Assembly (NCBI GenBank): GCA_900239685.1
Contig: OENT01000127.1
Coordinates: forward strand, 124,001 to 188,000
DNA from: Rotaria macrura
Lineage: Eukaryota; Rotifera; Eurotatoria; Philodinida; Philodinidae
Length of the DNA stretch: 64,000 bases
Reading direction: 5' to 3'
Shown: positions 37,599 to 56,579 of the stretch, in pieces
Layout of the letters: each line of letters opens with the position of its first letter
Position numbering within the stretch: the stretch's first letter is position 1
Made by a program: the position numbers and the translations under genes
Notes under the pieces: generated by a model
The model's input: the letters and a program-made list of their open reading frames with translations, nothing else
Databases searched by the model: none
Told to the model about the DNA's origin: nothing

Positions 37599-40334
37599 TT
37601 TATTTGTATGTGTATGTGTACATACGTATTCTTCTTGTTGGTGACGGTGGTGATGGTGACGGAACAGGAATATGAAAAAGAAAGTGTCTTTGTTTTCAAG
37701 AATAATATTTGTTGCTTGTAGTACATGTTTTTTCTTCTCAGTTCTCTGTCATAATCGTCAAGTTGAGTATGAAGAAAAAAGAACAAGAGAAGAAGAGAGA
37801 AAGAGAAGAAAAAGAACTATCGATCGTATGTGGAGTGACTTTTCAAATTTACTTACAAAATCTCATTTCAAATAAAAAGAAAGAAAATATTCTTCATCCA
37901 TATTTCGATACAAATATGCTAATAAAATATGTAACATGAGTAAGCGAAGCAGAAATAACGAATAAAGTTAAATGTCAATGGTTCAAATCGAGGATACGCA
38001 CTAATATAAGCATTTATTATCATTCAATTATCTTAACGGCACTATGGATATTCAGTCGAAGAAAAACAAACATAAGCATCATACTATTTTAAATTATTTT
38101 ACTATTCTAACCTTCGTTAGCCTATCATAGTTATGCATGGGCAATGAATCAGTTAAATATACTTCTTGCTAAGGAAAAACATTTTCATGTGCAATTATTC
38201 AATCTTATGAAATAGTAAAACTTGTTTATGCACACTGTTGTTTTTCTTAATGAGAGAACATGCCTGACTCTTAAATCACTTTTCCATTTCATAAAATTTT
38301 GAATCGATCGATCACGGTGCATAATCGGGAATTCTGCTTGAGTTCAGTTTTCTAGGGGCGTTTCTCATTGATTTGAAACTGTTGCACTCGATATTACACG
38401 TATGATACTGAGATCAGATTTCCTTAGTATATGTAACGTAATTCTTCCGAAAAGTACACGATGGGATAGAATGAAACAAAATTATCTTCAGGATCTTCTC
38501 ATTCCATCCGTCACACTGAACTGGCTTCTTATTTAGTAGGAACAATGAAATCGTTTGAATAGAAATTTTGTATTCTACTGTTCTGTTTCAAATAAATGTT
38601 TGATATCATTGTCATGATGTTCGATACGAAATTTCGCTGTACAAATCCATTCTGGAAGTCTTTTGAGACTCATGAATAGGCATCCGAATAAATTCGTTGG
38701 CTATTGTTCTACCTAAATCTGTGGTATGCATATAATTAAGTTTCGATTCTATCCTAAGACAACTGAACCGCCAAGAATCTGCCAGACAAAAAGGGACCGT
38801 GCATCGTCGATGAATTATAACTTTTAATTTCCATCACGACGATGATTTTTTTAGAATCCAAATTACTACTATCGAGCATTCATGCTTCTAATTGGTATTG
38901 TGAGTAGGTCTAAAATATTAATAAAATAATCAATACGAATATGTAGATAAATAATTTTGTATTCGACGTTTAATAGCATCGACTTTTGTTTAAAGAAAAC
39001 GACAGTGATTAATAATCATTTTGACAATTTTCTTCTAGCACGCCTTTCACATTTAAAACTCGATGAAGCCAACGAACATCTGATCGATACTAAAAAAAAC
39101 TGTATCCAAAATTCTTATTTCATTCATCATCAATTTATGTAATAGTTAGACTCAATACGAATGGATATATTAAATATGGATGTTGTGCACTTTTGCTCTC
39201 TATAAATATAGCGCTGAATATAATAGTCTATTCAGAATATACTTTAATAGATATTTGTGAAAGTTCATATCGTGTTGGCTCAATATATAAGAGATATCGA
39301 TATCGGAATAAATCAATATTAGGAGATAAAACAACAAGGACGAAATTTTGAACAGCTGCTGCCAGAAATTCTGAGTACCATATGTGACATAACATATGAT
39401 AGTTGCAGTCTATATGTAGTTACAAGTTTGGGTGACAATTGCTTCATAAAAGATATTCTATGAAATGCACATCTCATCGGATAGGGTAGATCGATAAACT
39501 TCCGCGCTTCATTTCATGTCATAAAACTTTGATTGACTCATCCTATCCGAAACACAGGGCTGGTTAGATTCGGTGAAACATACAATGGCGGCATTGTTAC
39601 TTGACATTATATCCATAGATTAGTCTTTAAGTTGGAAGAAAGTCTTTGAAATATAGACGAAGAGGAATACGTCGGTTATACAATAAAACTATCATTCACA
39701 AACGTCTGTAACAAACTATCACTCAGATGAGGAACATTTCTATGAAAATTTGATTCTATAAAAATAATAAGTTTGTTTTCATTGAAATTTTTACAAACAC
39801 CTAGAGTGATCATAAAGTGCGTTGTTGATAAAAATGATTAGTTTAATTTTTTGTATCTCATACCTCTTCATAATCCTAGCTTGATGGATCATCGGTAGTG
39901 CTGATTAAAGCATTTGTAACTTCTTTTATGACAGTAAAAAGCAACAGACTCAATTAAAATTTTTCATCGCTCACATTAATCAACAGAGCGACGACACTTT
40001 CAAATGAAAACGAATACGATACATGGAAAATCATTTTCAAAGAAGATTGATGAATCTAAGAATCTAGTCTACTTGATTACATATCATGGTATCTTAATCT
40101 TTGTTAAGTATTTACTACATGTTAAGTGATTCGGTTTTATCCGAAAGTATAACCTTCTAATATGATGTAGAAGAATATATCCTGTTCGGTTTTGTTCTTT
40201 TGACTCTGTTTCATTTAATGATATGAATTAATTGTTTATTTATTTATTTAATTTATAAGTCAGATATGCATATCTATAAAAGGACGACGATACTAAAGGG
40301 AAAGAAGCGGGCAATCATTCGTTGATTTCTTTTT
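37599..40334. other. Intergenic region (2.7 kb)
   Basis: Upstream of the CARD-TPR gene and downstream of the carbonic anhydrase gene, both on the - strand. Short open frames on the + strand (for example 37672-37939 and 38957-39142) have no family character. Repeated TTTATT near 40232-40250 offers poly(A) signals for the carbonic anhydrase gene on the - strand. Confidence 0.5.
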
Positions 40335-41850
40335 TCAGATGTCTATCATTAAGCAGTTCATGAAAATAAAAACGAGTTTTATACTGATGAATAAGTATGA
40401 ACCATGAGCATTCGACGCTGGTTTGTTTGGTTGTACTTCACTATCAAGCATATGTTCAGATGAAAAACTACGAAATAAAATCCTCGCCTCCATAGATTGT
40501 ATCGTTCGATATGTATTTTTCATTAATTCTGAATTTTCTCCATATAAATTTTGAAAAGCTCTTAATTGTTCTAATGATAATTTCAATGGCTCTTTTAAAA
40601 CACTCCATATAACTGATTCATAGCACGGCGGAGTTGTTAATGAACCATCGTAACGATAATAACGACGCAGATGTTTTTCATCGACCAAGAGTGTTAACTT
40701 AAAATTTTCTTCAACAGAAACATTTAGACCAATTTTTCGAATATGACGTAATTCTTTAACTATCGGTTCAAGATATGGATTATGTTCATCGCTTAACTAA
40801 AAATTAGCCAAGAGAATAATATCTATAAAGAATATAGTTCAAGCATATGATTGTAGTTTTACTTCAAAAAAAACACCAATAACAGCAAGTCCATGTGTAT
40901 TCGACATTGCATCCTTAATGCTGGAAAACAAAGTTGAATAAGTTACTATATGCATCTAAATAAGAATTTCGATCAATGTATTTCTACGAGACGATCAAAC
41001 ATTACTTCTAATGGATATGATCGTCCTTCAAGTAAATGTTCTGATCCATGAACACTGTTATTGACATGACCCCAATGAAAATGAATTTGTTCGACTAGAT
41101 AAGATTTACTTGACGGAGCAATATTTTTTAATGTGTAAAGATCTTTTAAATCAAGTTGAACTACGAAAAATAAATATAGAAGTTGAATGTCTTTCAACAA
41201 AAATATAATAAACATCAGTGGTGCTTCTTTTGGCCCACGAGAGAATCTCCCCCAATGCTGAAATCAGAAAGGAGTTGTTGGAATACTTGATTCTAGATTC
41301 TATTGATACTGATCTCTCAGTATTTTCTTTTACTATCATATAGAATCATCTAATTTCGAGACCTATAATGACAAGTGTCTCGAGAGCATTCCACAGTTGC
41401 TCGAACACCATTGAAGATCGAGTTTATATATTCTTTCGATGTTTTAATTCATCTTTTTAGAAAATATTATCTTGATTAAACAATGTATCTAACGTAATTT
41501 ACCAGTGTGACCATTGTTACTAAGCTGCGGCTTAGCTGTCAATGAGAACATAATAAATTAAGATAGGATAGACATCAATCGAAAAGTTTTTACGGTGATG
41601 TTTATGTTTCTGTGTTAAACGAAGTTGTTTTAGATGGTCATCGTAGCGTGATATGTTAAATCGTAAGTCGATTGGTGATTGCCGATTTCCACCACAATAA
41701 CGAAACTTACTTGACCAGAGTGTAACATTGTGATAAGACCAATGCCCTACATATCATTGTCAGATTATCGATAAAAAAGAAAGACTGCTTACCTTTTGTT
41801 TCAACAACTACTGACTGTAAAAATACAATACTGAACACAACATATAACAT
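40335..41850 (-). CDS. Alpha-carbonic anhydrase, secreted or GPI-anchored
   Basis: Six exons (41850-41793, 41746-41594, 41535-41503, 41160-41006, 40955-40863, 40796-40335) give 317 residues, the length of CA IV-type enzymes. It converts CO2 and water to bicarbonate and a proton outside the cell. A hydrophobic N-terminal signal of about 16 residues (MLYVVFSIVFLQ) is followed by WSYHNVTLW. All catalytic residues are present: zinc ligands H108, H110 (QIHFHWG) and H135 (LEMHIV), gate residues E122 (GSEH) and Thr in GSLTTPPC, and proton-shuttle H80 (NNGH). Cys37 and Cys222 match the extracellular disulfide. The hydrophobic tail (LFISIKLVFIFMNC) ends the protein without a cytosolic domain, as in GPI-anchored forms. 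Exon 5 must start at 40955; a naive reading across the donor at 41005 would wrongly lose the third His. Confidence 0.92.
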
Positions 41851-44800
41851 ACTTAAGATATCTTTTAACTAAAATGAATTAATTAGACAGTGAAATAGTT
41901 CTTATTAACACTAATACATCATAGTCAAGACTGTTCGTATGGTCTAAGGGAATCAGAATCTTGTACGAATGTTATTTTATAAAGTTATCTTACTCAGACA
42001 TTGGTAATTCATTAAGTTATGTTGTTTTTACGAAATTTGATTTCGCATTACTTACTCGTTGACTAAATGAAATCTATACTAGATTGACTTCAACAGAAGA
42101 AAAATAAAATTGATGTTAATAATAATCATCCTAATAAAAATCTCGCGTGTTATGTTTATAAAGACAAAAAACAAACAGAAAGCATTGCTAAACATGCAAT
42201 AAGAAGATGGTTATAACGAAAGGGAGCGTTTTATGTAGAATAAACATGGCCTTTTCATTATCAATGACATTATCAGTTATCAGATTCTTTTCTGTTTGTA
42301 TTGAAAATAAAATCAAAAGATTACGACAAATGTTTACCGTTCTCGATTTGTAAACGGTTTCGTATTTTTGCTCCATCGAATTCAGTACCAATGTAAAGCA
42401 TTCATATTTAGGAACATTCAACGTATACAACTATTTAAAACACGTTTGTTTATCAGTGCACCACGTCAGTCGAAGTAAACTGATGTTCGGCTTCCTAATT
42501 GTATTATTGTCGGATAAAAATTTCACAGCTTGAATATATCTTTTACATGGACCAAACTCATGTTCAACCTCATACAAACACAAAAAAAAATTGTAAACCA
42601 ATCATACTCAGATTTCAGTAAATTTTCATCGACAATAAGTAATTTCTATAAAGATTAAATACTTGTTTTTCTCATCCATAGAATAACGACAAAACAAAGA
42701 TCAATTCTAACTTTGACATTACTTATACAAGTATGCTTTTTTACTATGTTGACGAAAAAATATATAAGCTATTTCTAATATGAAGTACAGTTTGTGATTC
42801 ATTAAATTAAATTGTTTTCTTTTAGTTCGATTACGCTCGTGAATTGAATTCACTTTACAGTAAATCAAATCTAGTTTACGATAGAAGTTCACCAAGAGAT
42901 GACTCAAGATTTCAGATGAAATTGTGTAGTTTTGCTATACTGAATACCCTGTTCTCAAGTACGAAACAATTATTCATTGAAACCGATTGAATCGAACAGC
43001 TTAGTCAAAACACGTTTTCGCCAGTTGATGCAATTGTAGAAGAGCTAAATACTTTTTCTAGTGTACGATGTTTTTTTCCTAAAGACTATTGCTTGATGGT
43101 GGAAAAAGCAAAGACATGAATGAAATGAAATTCTTTCCTACTAGTCTTGCAGTATGAATCACCTCTTTAAGTGCATTCTGTCTATTCTATTTGAGTTCTG
43201 TTAGCATGGATTCTAGCGGACACGGCTTTGCTCTTTTCTAGTTTAGTACAGTTGACTTTCAACAGGTTATTTATCGAGAAAGATCCTACTAGTTTTGAGA
43301 ATGTGAAGATGACTGTTTTTATTTTGACGAAGATTTTTTTTTCTTTATCAACTTACTGTGACTATTTTTTTCTTTCCTATAGGTATTGTAATCAAGTACT
43401 TTTTTCAATCAATTATTCATTAGACGTCATAAACGTTGAAACTAATGCTTTAGTATATCTTATTACAAAAATATATCTTTTAAACATATAAAGACTGGCG
43501 TCATACTACAAAACTAGTAGGAAAGAATTTCATTTCATTCATGTCTTTGCTTTTTCCACCATCAAGCAATAGTCTTTAGGAAAAAAACATCGTACACTAG
43601 AAAAAGTATTTAGCTCTTCTACAATTGCATCAACTGGCGAAAACGTGTTTTGACTAAGCTGTTCGATTCAATCGGTTTCAATGAATAATTGTTTCGTACT
43701 TGAGAACAGGGTATTCAGTATAGCAAAATTACACAATTTCATCTGAAATCTTGAGTCATCTCTTGGAGATCCTTTCTGATTAGAATCGTCGACTATTACA
43801 AATTATTGTACACGTCCAGAGGAAACCATCTAGGTGAATGAATTTGATACCGGAGCTGATCAGATTCTGGGCGACGTGCCCACAAGCAGTTCTGATGGAT
43901 GAATCCTATTTTATCAATTGGGTACTAATTAGTACATGGTGATATTACTAGAGGTAAGTCAAAAGTTGGCGTGATGATGATTCTTCACGTTCCGTACGGT
44001 AGGAGCCAATAACATCCAACATTGTAGAGATCTGAGTTTCATTTCGTCTCCCATATTCCGATATGATTCGATAATCCGAATGATCCTCCTGGATGCAATC
44101 TTTAAATCGACTTCGTGTATGAGATCGATATCATAGTTTTTTCTCACTTATCTTTCACACCAATTGCAATATGCTATTATTAATATCTTGCATCATTGTT
44201 ATGAAATTGAATAGCGATATTTATGAATTAAAACAACGAAATATATTGATCTCTTTTCTCTTCTATAATAACCGGTAGCTTCAACTTTTTTTCACATTTT
44301 AATCTTGTAGTTATTCTATGCTGATAGCTTTTGTACGAATAATTTGGGTAAAAACATTTTTTTGCGATTTACACCATGTAAATCTGTAAAGTAATAACTT
44401 CTATGTTACCCTCAATGACACGTGGCGTTTGAAAAATTCTCAATACTATATATATATTTGTAATAAAATAACACACACATACTATTGTTTTTTTTTATCT
44501 TTAGCAAAAACTTTCGTTCGGAAATTCGTTCAGATTTTGACAATTATTTATGTACGATTAATTGCCTCGTTTTTTCTTTTCGAATTTCAAGATTTGGGAC
44601 ATTCTTAACGAGAAATTATTTCAAGTTTGACTTCATAAGAATTTTTTTGTGATGTAATCTAACACATAGATTTCTTCATATGTGAACTAATGACATAGAA
44701 GAAATTCATTGACACCTATAGAATTGTATATATATATATATATACCTATGTATTTCATGATCTCTTTCAATCAATTGCTTTAGGTTTCATAGATCGGTTA

Positions 44801-44989
44801 CAATATCAAATGTTAATTTGCTGTCTCAATAGAACCGAACTAACTATTTCCCATCAATTTAAAGAGAATAGTCTATTGATCTTCTTTTATTCATTCATTC
44901 ACGTCTTTGCTTTTTTTTCAATGATACAATATAAAAAAAAAATAGTAAGAAGTACAAAGATATGTAGGATAGTTATTGTCTGTTGTTGC
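41851..44989. other. Intergenic region with a foldback element
   Basis: Lies between the 5' end of the carbonic anhydrase gene and the 3' end of alpha-tubulin, both on the - strand. Apart from the foldback at 42892-43766 no gene is recognised. A TTTTAG acceptor-like sequence sits about 20 nt upstream of the carbonic anhydrase ATG. A TA run lies at about 44727-44744. Confidence 0.5.
42892..43766. mobile_element. Foldback element with about 266-bp near-identical arms
   Basis: The left arm 42892-43157 begins CCAAGAGATGACTCAAG. The right arm 43501-43766 is its reverse complement and ends CTTGAGTCATCTCTTGG. Only a few mismatches were seen across the arms, mostly near the inner ends, and a weaker match continues inward. 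The spacer of 343 nt contains only an AT-rich open frame with no family motif. No convincing target-site duplication is visible. The near-identity suggests either recent insertion or homogenisation by gene conversion. A DNA-transposon-derived foldback or MITE is likely; the superfamily is unknown. Confidence 0.8.
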
Positions 44990-50830
<5,841 letters not shown>

Positions 50831-53800
50831 TTACGACTGTATGGGTGATATACATGTCTGATGATTCAACTTCAATAATGCTAAAATTGTTCTCTTCAAT
50901 TGATTAACATTATATTCAATAATAGCTTGTTTCCTCAGTGCTCCCTCGTGTAGAACACATATTAACGCTAGATAAGGATTGATTTCTTTAAGATAAAGTG
51001 CTCGGCCACCTGTTAATCTAATTATACTCGATGACATTGAATCGAATACATTCGATGCAGGTTCGTTTGTCGTTTCAGGTATTGATGAACAACAATCACT
51101 TGCCGATGTAGTACTTAAGAAACCTAGTGAGCCGAAATAGATCTACTATATAGTTACTCTTGTATTTTTGAAAAATGATTTTCATACTATTACTGTTCGA
51201 ATATGAATCATTTGATGAATGAATACCATCTGTAATAGATTCATTATTTCCATCATCTTCGAATTCAGTATTCTCTTCCGATTGTTCATCATTGATGATT
51301 CCATCATCGTCAACATTGTCTTGAATCGCTTGAACAACATCACGATTTGGCCGTCCATATATTTGACTCATACTGATTAACAAGTCGATCATATCACAAC
51401 ATAGTTCATACATCTTCGGAAATGAATCAACAATTAACATTCAAATGTTACATGAATCAATATTTAACCTACTTGCATATCGGTAGGTGATGAATCCGTT
51501 GCAATACTTATTTTTGTTTGTATATCAAATAGAAACGCCTGTTCCATATTTGATGCCGATACAAGATGATTGAGCAAATCTTCCATATGATTGAATCGTG
51601 GTAATATCTTTTGCACTACTTTTGAAAAAGCATCCAGAATTGAATGATCAAATATTGATGTTACATGAAAATTTAGTATTATTTCCTGAGAAGTTGAAAT
51701 TGATGCGGAAAGCGTTGACGATTCAGAATCTGTTTCACGAACTGCATCAGTCAAGCTTTCTCGTACCTGAAATAAAAGCAAGAAGCTAGTTTACATTTCA
51801 ATAGAACGCCTCTTATGTATGAAAAATCATCTTCGTATAAATGAGAATTGCTGGAAGGAGACATCTGAGAAGAACTAACTAACTATACAATTAACAACAG
51901 AGCTCAAGAAAATAAAAGTAGTGCGGTATAAAGCTATTTGTTTAAAGTGAAGAAACCTGTGGTTTTTAAATCTGATATACGCTTCGATAGTAAAATATAT
52001 ATGAAGAATAATGCTTATTTTTCACTCTTTAGTCTTTTGTTTTAATTGTATACCGTGTAAATAGAGTAGTTAAAATGATGCAAACTATCGAAAGGGTAAT
52101 ATGATTCAAAAATTCGGGTACTAGAAAATCACATTTCATCAAACCAAGATCTCTAATTTGAACTTTAACACTCGTGAACTGATGTAACCCCAATACAAGC
52201 AGGGACATTTCTCGATCTTCAACTTGAATTAATAATTGATTTAAAAGATTATTTCTTCACTGCTTGTAACTTGATTGTGGCTAGTTCTTCGTTCATTAAA
52301 AGATGGTTTTCGTTATTAATATTCATTTTGGTGGTGATTTCAACTTATTTTTTCTTAGATTGAGTATCAACCTCTTAGTTGGGGTCTTATGTTTGTCATT
52401 GGAATTTGACTTGTGATTCACATTCCGTGTCATGATTTACATTTCGAAAGATCCACTTAGAGGTCGGTAGAGAAATTTATATGCCAATTTCTCGTCATCA
52501 CCATTCTTCAGCAAAGAGTAGTTTTGCACGTGATTTTACAAATTTACCCTCAATGATCTATCTACTGATCTTAATTCAAGAGAGTATAATTATCTTGTAT
52601 CTGCATTGCAATGATAAGTTCACATTTCCGTGTCTGGCTTCTTAGCCACGATACTTGTTTGTATGATGCTCGTATTGCACGCGAAACCTTACAGATAACA
52701 TTTTAGTTTCTATCATCAGAAGCAGTGGTTTTTCAGTAATGTTTGTGAAAATTATCGTAACTTAAAAGATCAACAGTGAGCATGATCTCTAAACTAAAAC
52801 GAACTTATGACACCGATCAAAAAGGTTCCATCATAAATTGTCCAACATTTCTTTAGATTCATCCGCAGTTACCGATATTTGTCTTGTTATTGATGGTCTA
52901 TTGAGATCTGAGATCTATATAATGAAATAGACACTCGATTGTATAGATATAATTAAATTACCTAGATGCAGAATAATACATATCTCGCTGTTCATGTTTT
53001 CCTACTCGATTTCATCCGATGTTAAATCTTTTTCCATGGACAACAGAAGTTTCGAGAAAGTAGATAGATCTAATTTTGGAATCCTTCAGTCACTAGATAT
53101 GGAAAGAATAAACAACATTTGCTTATCATAATAAATCTGCCCAACTCTTAAATGCGAAAGAACAACATGCGCTTGCGTTGTGTAACTGATAGTTATTATT
53201 TATGCCAAAGTAAAGATCAGAGTGCCCTGAGATACTCATATGCACCGTGCCATTATTCTTATACACTCATTCACCTAACCAAGGCCTAAGATCACTTGTC
53301 AACGAATCATTTTCCAAGTATCTATCGAGACGAAAATTCTCAATGGTAGATTTACAATGTAAAATGTCATAAATGATGTCGAATTACATGAATTATTTTG
53401 CATTTTTCTCTAAACAGATTCAGATCTAAATGACTCGATTCTGAATACTTCATATTATGTGTAATTGAACATTTGCTTTTGTTCTTACTTGATTATGAAT
53501 ATCTCGTTGAGTTTCGACTCTTGCTTCTTCTGACAGTTGATCGATTTTATGGATAAACACTTCATATCTTAATCTTGGATTGACACGTCTACCTGATTGA
53601 ATAATCATATTTAAACTTGATACCGATTGAGTATAATCATCCTGAGCGTCGATTATGTATACAACAGCATTACATCGTTTCAATAGACGTTCCATATCAC
53701 AACCACCTCCTACTAAGTGTGCTGCATCATCATCATACAACGACGATGGACCATGATTGACGCCGTCGTTACTTGGAAACTGTAACGACGGGAATACGTG

Positions 53801-54013
53801 TAATTGACCGGGTAGTTCGAGCACCTGAAAACTAATAAATGAGCCACAAGAAAATTCGTTGATCGTTAAATGTGGAGTTGATTTAAGAAATTGTGTTTGT
53901 GATGGCTGCATTTTCGTGAATATGACACGTTGTATAGATGTTTTGCCTGATCGACGAAGACCAGTCAAGAGAATATTCGGACTTGCGAACGATGTCTTTG
54001 TANACACACACAT
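50831..54013 (-). CDS. RagC/D-type GTPase of the mTORC1 pathway
   Basis: Four exons (54013-53489, 51766-51473, 51413-51158, 51123-50831), phases 0, 0 and 1, give about 455 residues. The Rag P-loop GLRRSGKTSIQRV, then the VIDAQDDY-like IIDAQDDY, IHKID for guanine specificity and ETQRDIH identify the C/D branch. The second half carries the roadblock-like dimerisation region: SIFDHSILDAFSKVVQKI, AFLFDIQTKISIATDSSP, YELCCDMIDLL and ALYLKEINPYLALICV. RagC/D pairs with RagA/B on lysosomes to recruit mTORC1 in response to amino acids. Compared with family members it has an insertion of about 25-30 residues after PGQ and an acidic, Asn-rich insertion near the roadblock domain. The start is uncertain: an ATG at 54013 gives a short N-terminus, and codon 4 contains the N at 54003. 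An upstream first exon cannot be excluded. Intron 1 is 1.7 kb. Confidence 0.9.
54003..54003. other. Ambiguous base (N) in the RagC/D 5' coding region
   Basis: A single N falls in the fourth codon of the proposed RagC/D reading frame; none of the four possible bases creates a stop there. Confidence 0.9.
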
Positions 54014-54887
54014 TCAGAGTTTTCGACACGAACAAACAAAAACAAACGAGAGATAGAATAGGGGAATAAATGTAAGATAACAACAAATTATTCACAAGAT
54101 AACGAGACATTTTTATTATTTTTCTGTTCATTCGATTGCAAATTGTAAGTTGAATTATGTTCGTCATTTACAATCAAGACATATTTGTTCGATCTTGATG
54201 ACAATAAATAAATATGATATTAAACACACAAACCAAGATGTCTAATGTTCATCGTTCATTTGAACTCGATGCTTTGACATCATACAGTAAAGATATACGA
54301 GTCATTGGTATGAGAACAGTTGCTGAGCCTTTCTGAATGCTCATGTATTCAGTATGAATCCTTTTCTTTTTGTTATTGAAATTTTTCTTCAACTCGGAGA
54401 TGCTCAGTAAGTTTCAAACAGCATCAAGATGAATATGAATTCGAATCAGTTGACAATCAATACATTTTTGCAGTAGTTGAAAATGATATCAGATATTCAG
54501 ATAGTTATTTTGTGCAGTAGTGTCGTATAGAATATTAGATTTTGTAGTGATATTCATTCGGTTCCTAATTATTTTTATTTCGCTGCTTCTTTTTTGCTCA
54601 TGTGCCCACTATTGTCTACTCATTCCGGAACTGCAAATTTAAAAATAACAAAAGCTCTCGTAATAAGTATATTTTGTGTTGTTGTTTATGAACTATATGT
54701 TTATAGAAGAATACATAATTGTAATTCGTTCGATCATCAAGATATTAATTCAGTGAAATGTAACTTAGAATGAAGGAAAACAAGAGGGAAGGGGTGTTAG
54801 ACAAGTGGTTGTTTATTATCATAAAAGTTCTTGTTTCGTATAGTAGATGTATCAAAGCACGAATTTATCGATAGAACAGGACAGCAG

Positions 54888-54950
54888 CAGAGCTGTGAAA
54901 AATACTCAAAGTACTCGTACTCGAGAAAGTCTGTACTTGCCCAGCTCTAG
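54888..54950. mobile_element. Tiny hAT-like palindromic relic
   Basis: A 63-bp segment begins CAGAGCTG and ends CAGCTCTAG. Read from the other end it starts CTAGAGCTGGGCAAGTAC, the style of hAT transposon termini. The flanks ACAGCAG (54881) and ACAGTAG (54951) could be a decayed target duplication with one mismatch. It is too short to be more than an end-to-end deletion relic. Confidence 0.4.
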
Positions 54951-56470
54951 ACAGTAGTAATCAGTTTAGTGATGGACCATCAAGAAACTTTTTTTTAACC
55001 GTAGACATCGTTTTTGAATGAGCTCTTCTAGCTTTGTTTTACCTGAACATATCTTTCGTCCATCCTTGCATGAACGACATTGATACGATGATGATTAACT
55101 AAAATATTTAAAAAATACTGCAAATAAACATTTAGAAACATCGCATCAATGTCTTTGCTTTGTTCGCGATTACTGATGTGTTGATCATATGCATCAGCCT
55201 AGCTTACATAGTAGATATTTATTTACTATGAAAAACCACATGAATATTCATTGCTAGTTCCTTGATACGCGGCAAATTTCCATCAATTATCTTGTCTCAC
55301 AATCGTTGAAATTTATAGATAACTAATGTCCTGTGGTTCATTACTATTCTTGATAATAAATAGTAGATTTGTAGTCTAAAAATAAATGTTCCCTCTCAGT
55401 AAGAGAAGCCATCTGTGTATTAAGCACAATAGCACAAAAAGTTAACATTAGTAACACACAAACATGGTGGCGTCGGAAGAATGTATATATGAAGAATCTG
55501 TTCCATTGTTGTGATAACTAAAAGACACATTTCCGACAGATTGTAGACAGATTTGTTCTTTGTAATCAGTCAACACCGATAGAAAGTGCTATAGGAAATA
55601 AGATTTGATCAAAATGAAGATGAACTCATAGTGTAAAGATTACGGTGCGTGACATGCTCAAATAACGAACATGTGGTATTATAGTGTTAAAAAGAAGTAA
55701 AAGAAATATCATTCAGTCTCTCATACTATTTATTGAAAACAGTAAGCGATACTTTTCAATTTTCTAAGTCACTACTTTCCAAAAACTATTAACCTATTTT
55801 TAAATAGAAAATAAATACCGTAGCAATCACTCCTCTTATTCTGAATAGTACTATCTATATTTTATATGAACATTTCAAACTACTACTGAACTTTCCTATG
55901 TAACCAGGAAATCTGATTATTTGCTATCTAAAAGACAGATCAACATCATGTGAAGGTTTTCAAAAACTCTTTTTGATGTCCGAAGATAACGACGACAGAT
56001 CAAACAATTAGTATTTCTTCAAAGCTAATGATAACTTACTAGGCATTATTGAAAATGTAATGAAACCATTGGCTCTATCTCGAAGTGAAGTAGATTAGAT
56101 TACTTAATTATTTTTAACAGGTCCATTATTTGTCAGCAATAGTTTTCTAGAAATTTTCAAGAAGGAAAACTTGAAGTTTTAACAAGAATGCATGGCTATC
56201 ACATTATAAAAAGGTGTACTAAGATTGCCAGATAGTTGAAAACCATGTTTTTTTTATCATTTAACAAAATAAAATTAATACTATGAATATATTACAAGCA
56301 CATGACTCATTGATACGCTCATTCAATTGATTCATTAACATACTCTTCTCGTTTTCAGGTCAGCTACTTTGAATCAGTTTCACACTCGAATCCGGTCCGA
56401 TCATTGATTGGGTCAGATGAGATCTAAAATCTATGACTTTGCGTTACGAAAAATTGACCCATCTCAAACA

Positions 56471-56579
56471 CAGAGACCGAAAACGAATCAAATTGTCGGA
56501 TGATTCGATTCGATTTGATTCTCCTTAAGCCAAATCGAATCGGATCGAATAGAAATGTTTCTATTTGTTTCGGTCTCTG
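56471..56579. mobile_element. Short palindromic hAT-like MITE
   Basis: The segment starts CAGAGACCGAAA and ends TTTCGGTCTCTG, a 12-bp perfect terminal inverted repeat over 109 bp. The interior is made of ATTCGATTCG-like words that are themselves roughly palindromic. The flanking octamers do not match, so insertion is not proven. The CAGAG start resembles the nearby element at 57176. Confidence 0.5.

Noticed and set aside
40973..41020. Apparent loss of the third zinc-binding His in carbonic anhydrase (EVMFDRLVEIH reading)
   Set aside because: That reading runs through a GTAATG donor at 41005. Splicing to the acceptor at 40957-40956 gives LE-MHIV with the His restored and keeps the phase.
43228..43491. 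87-codon open frame in the spacer of the foldback element
   Set aside because: AT-rich, no transposase or other motif, and no ATG-context or splice support.
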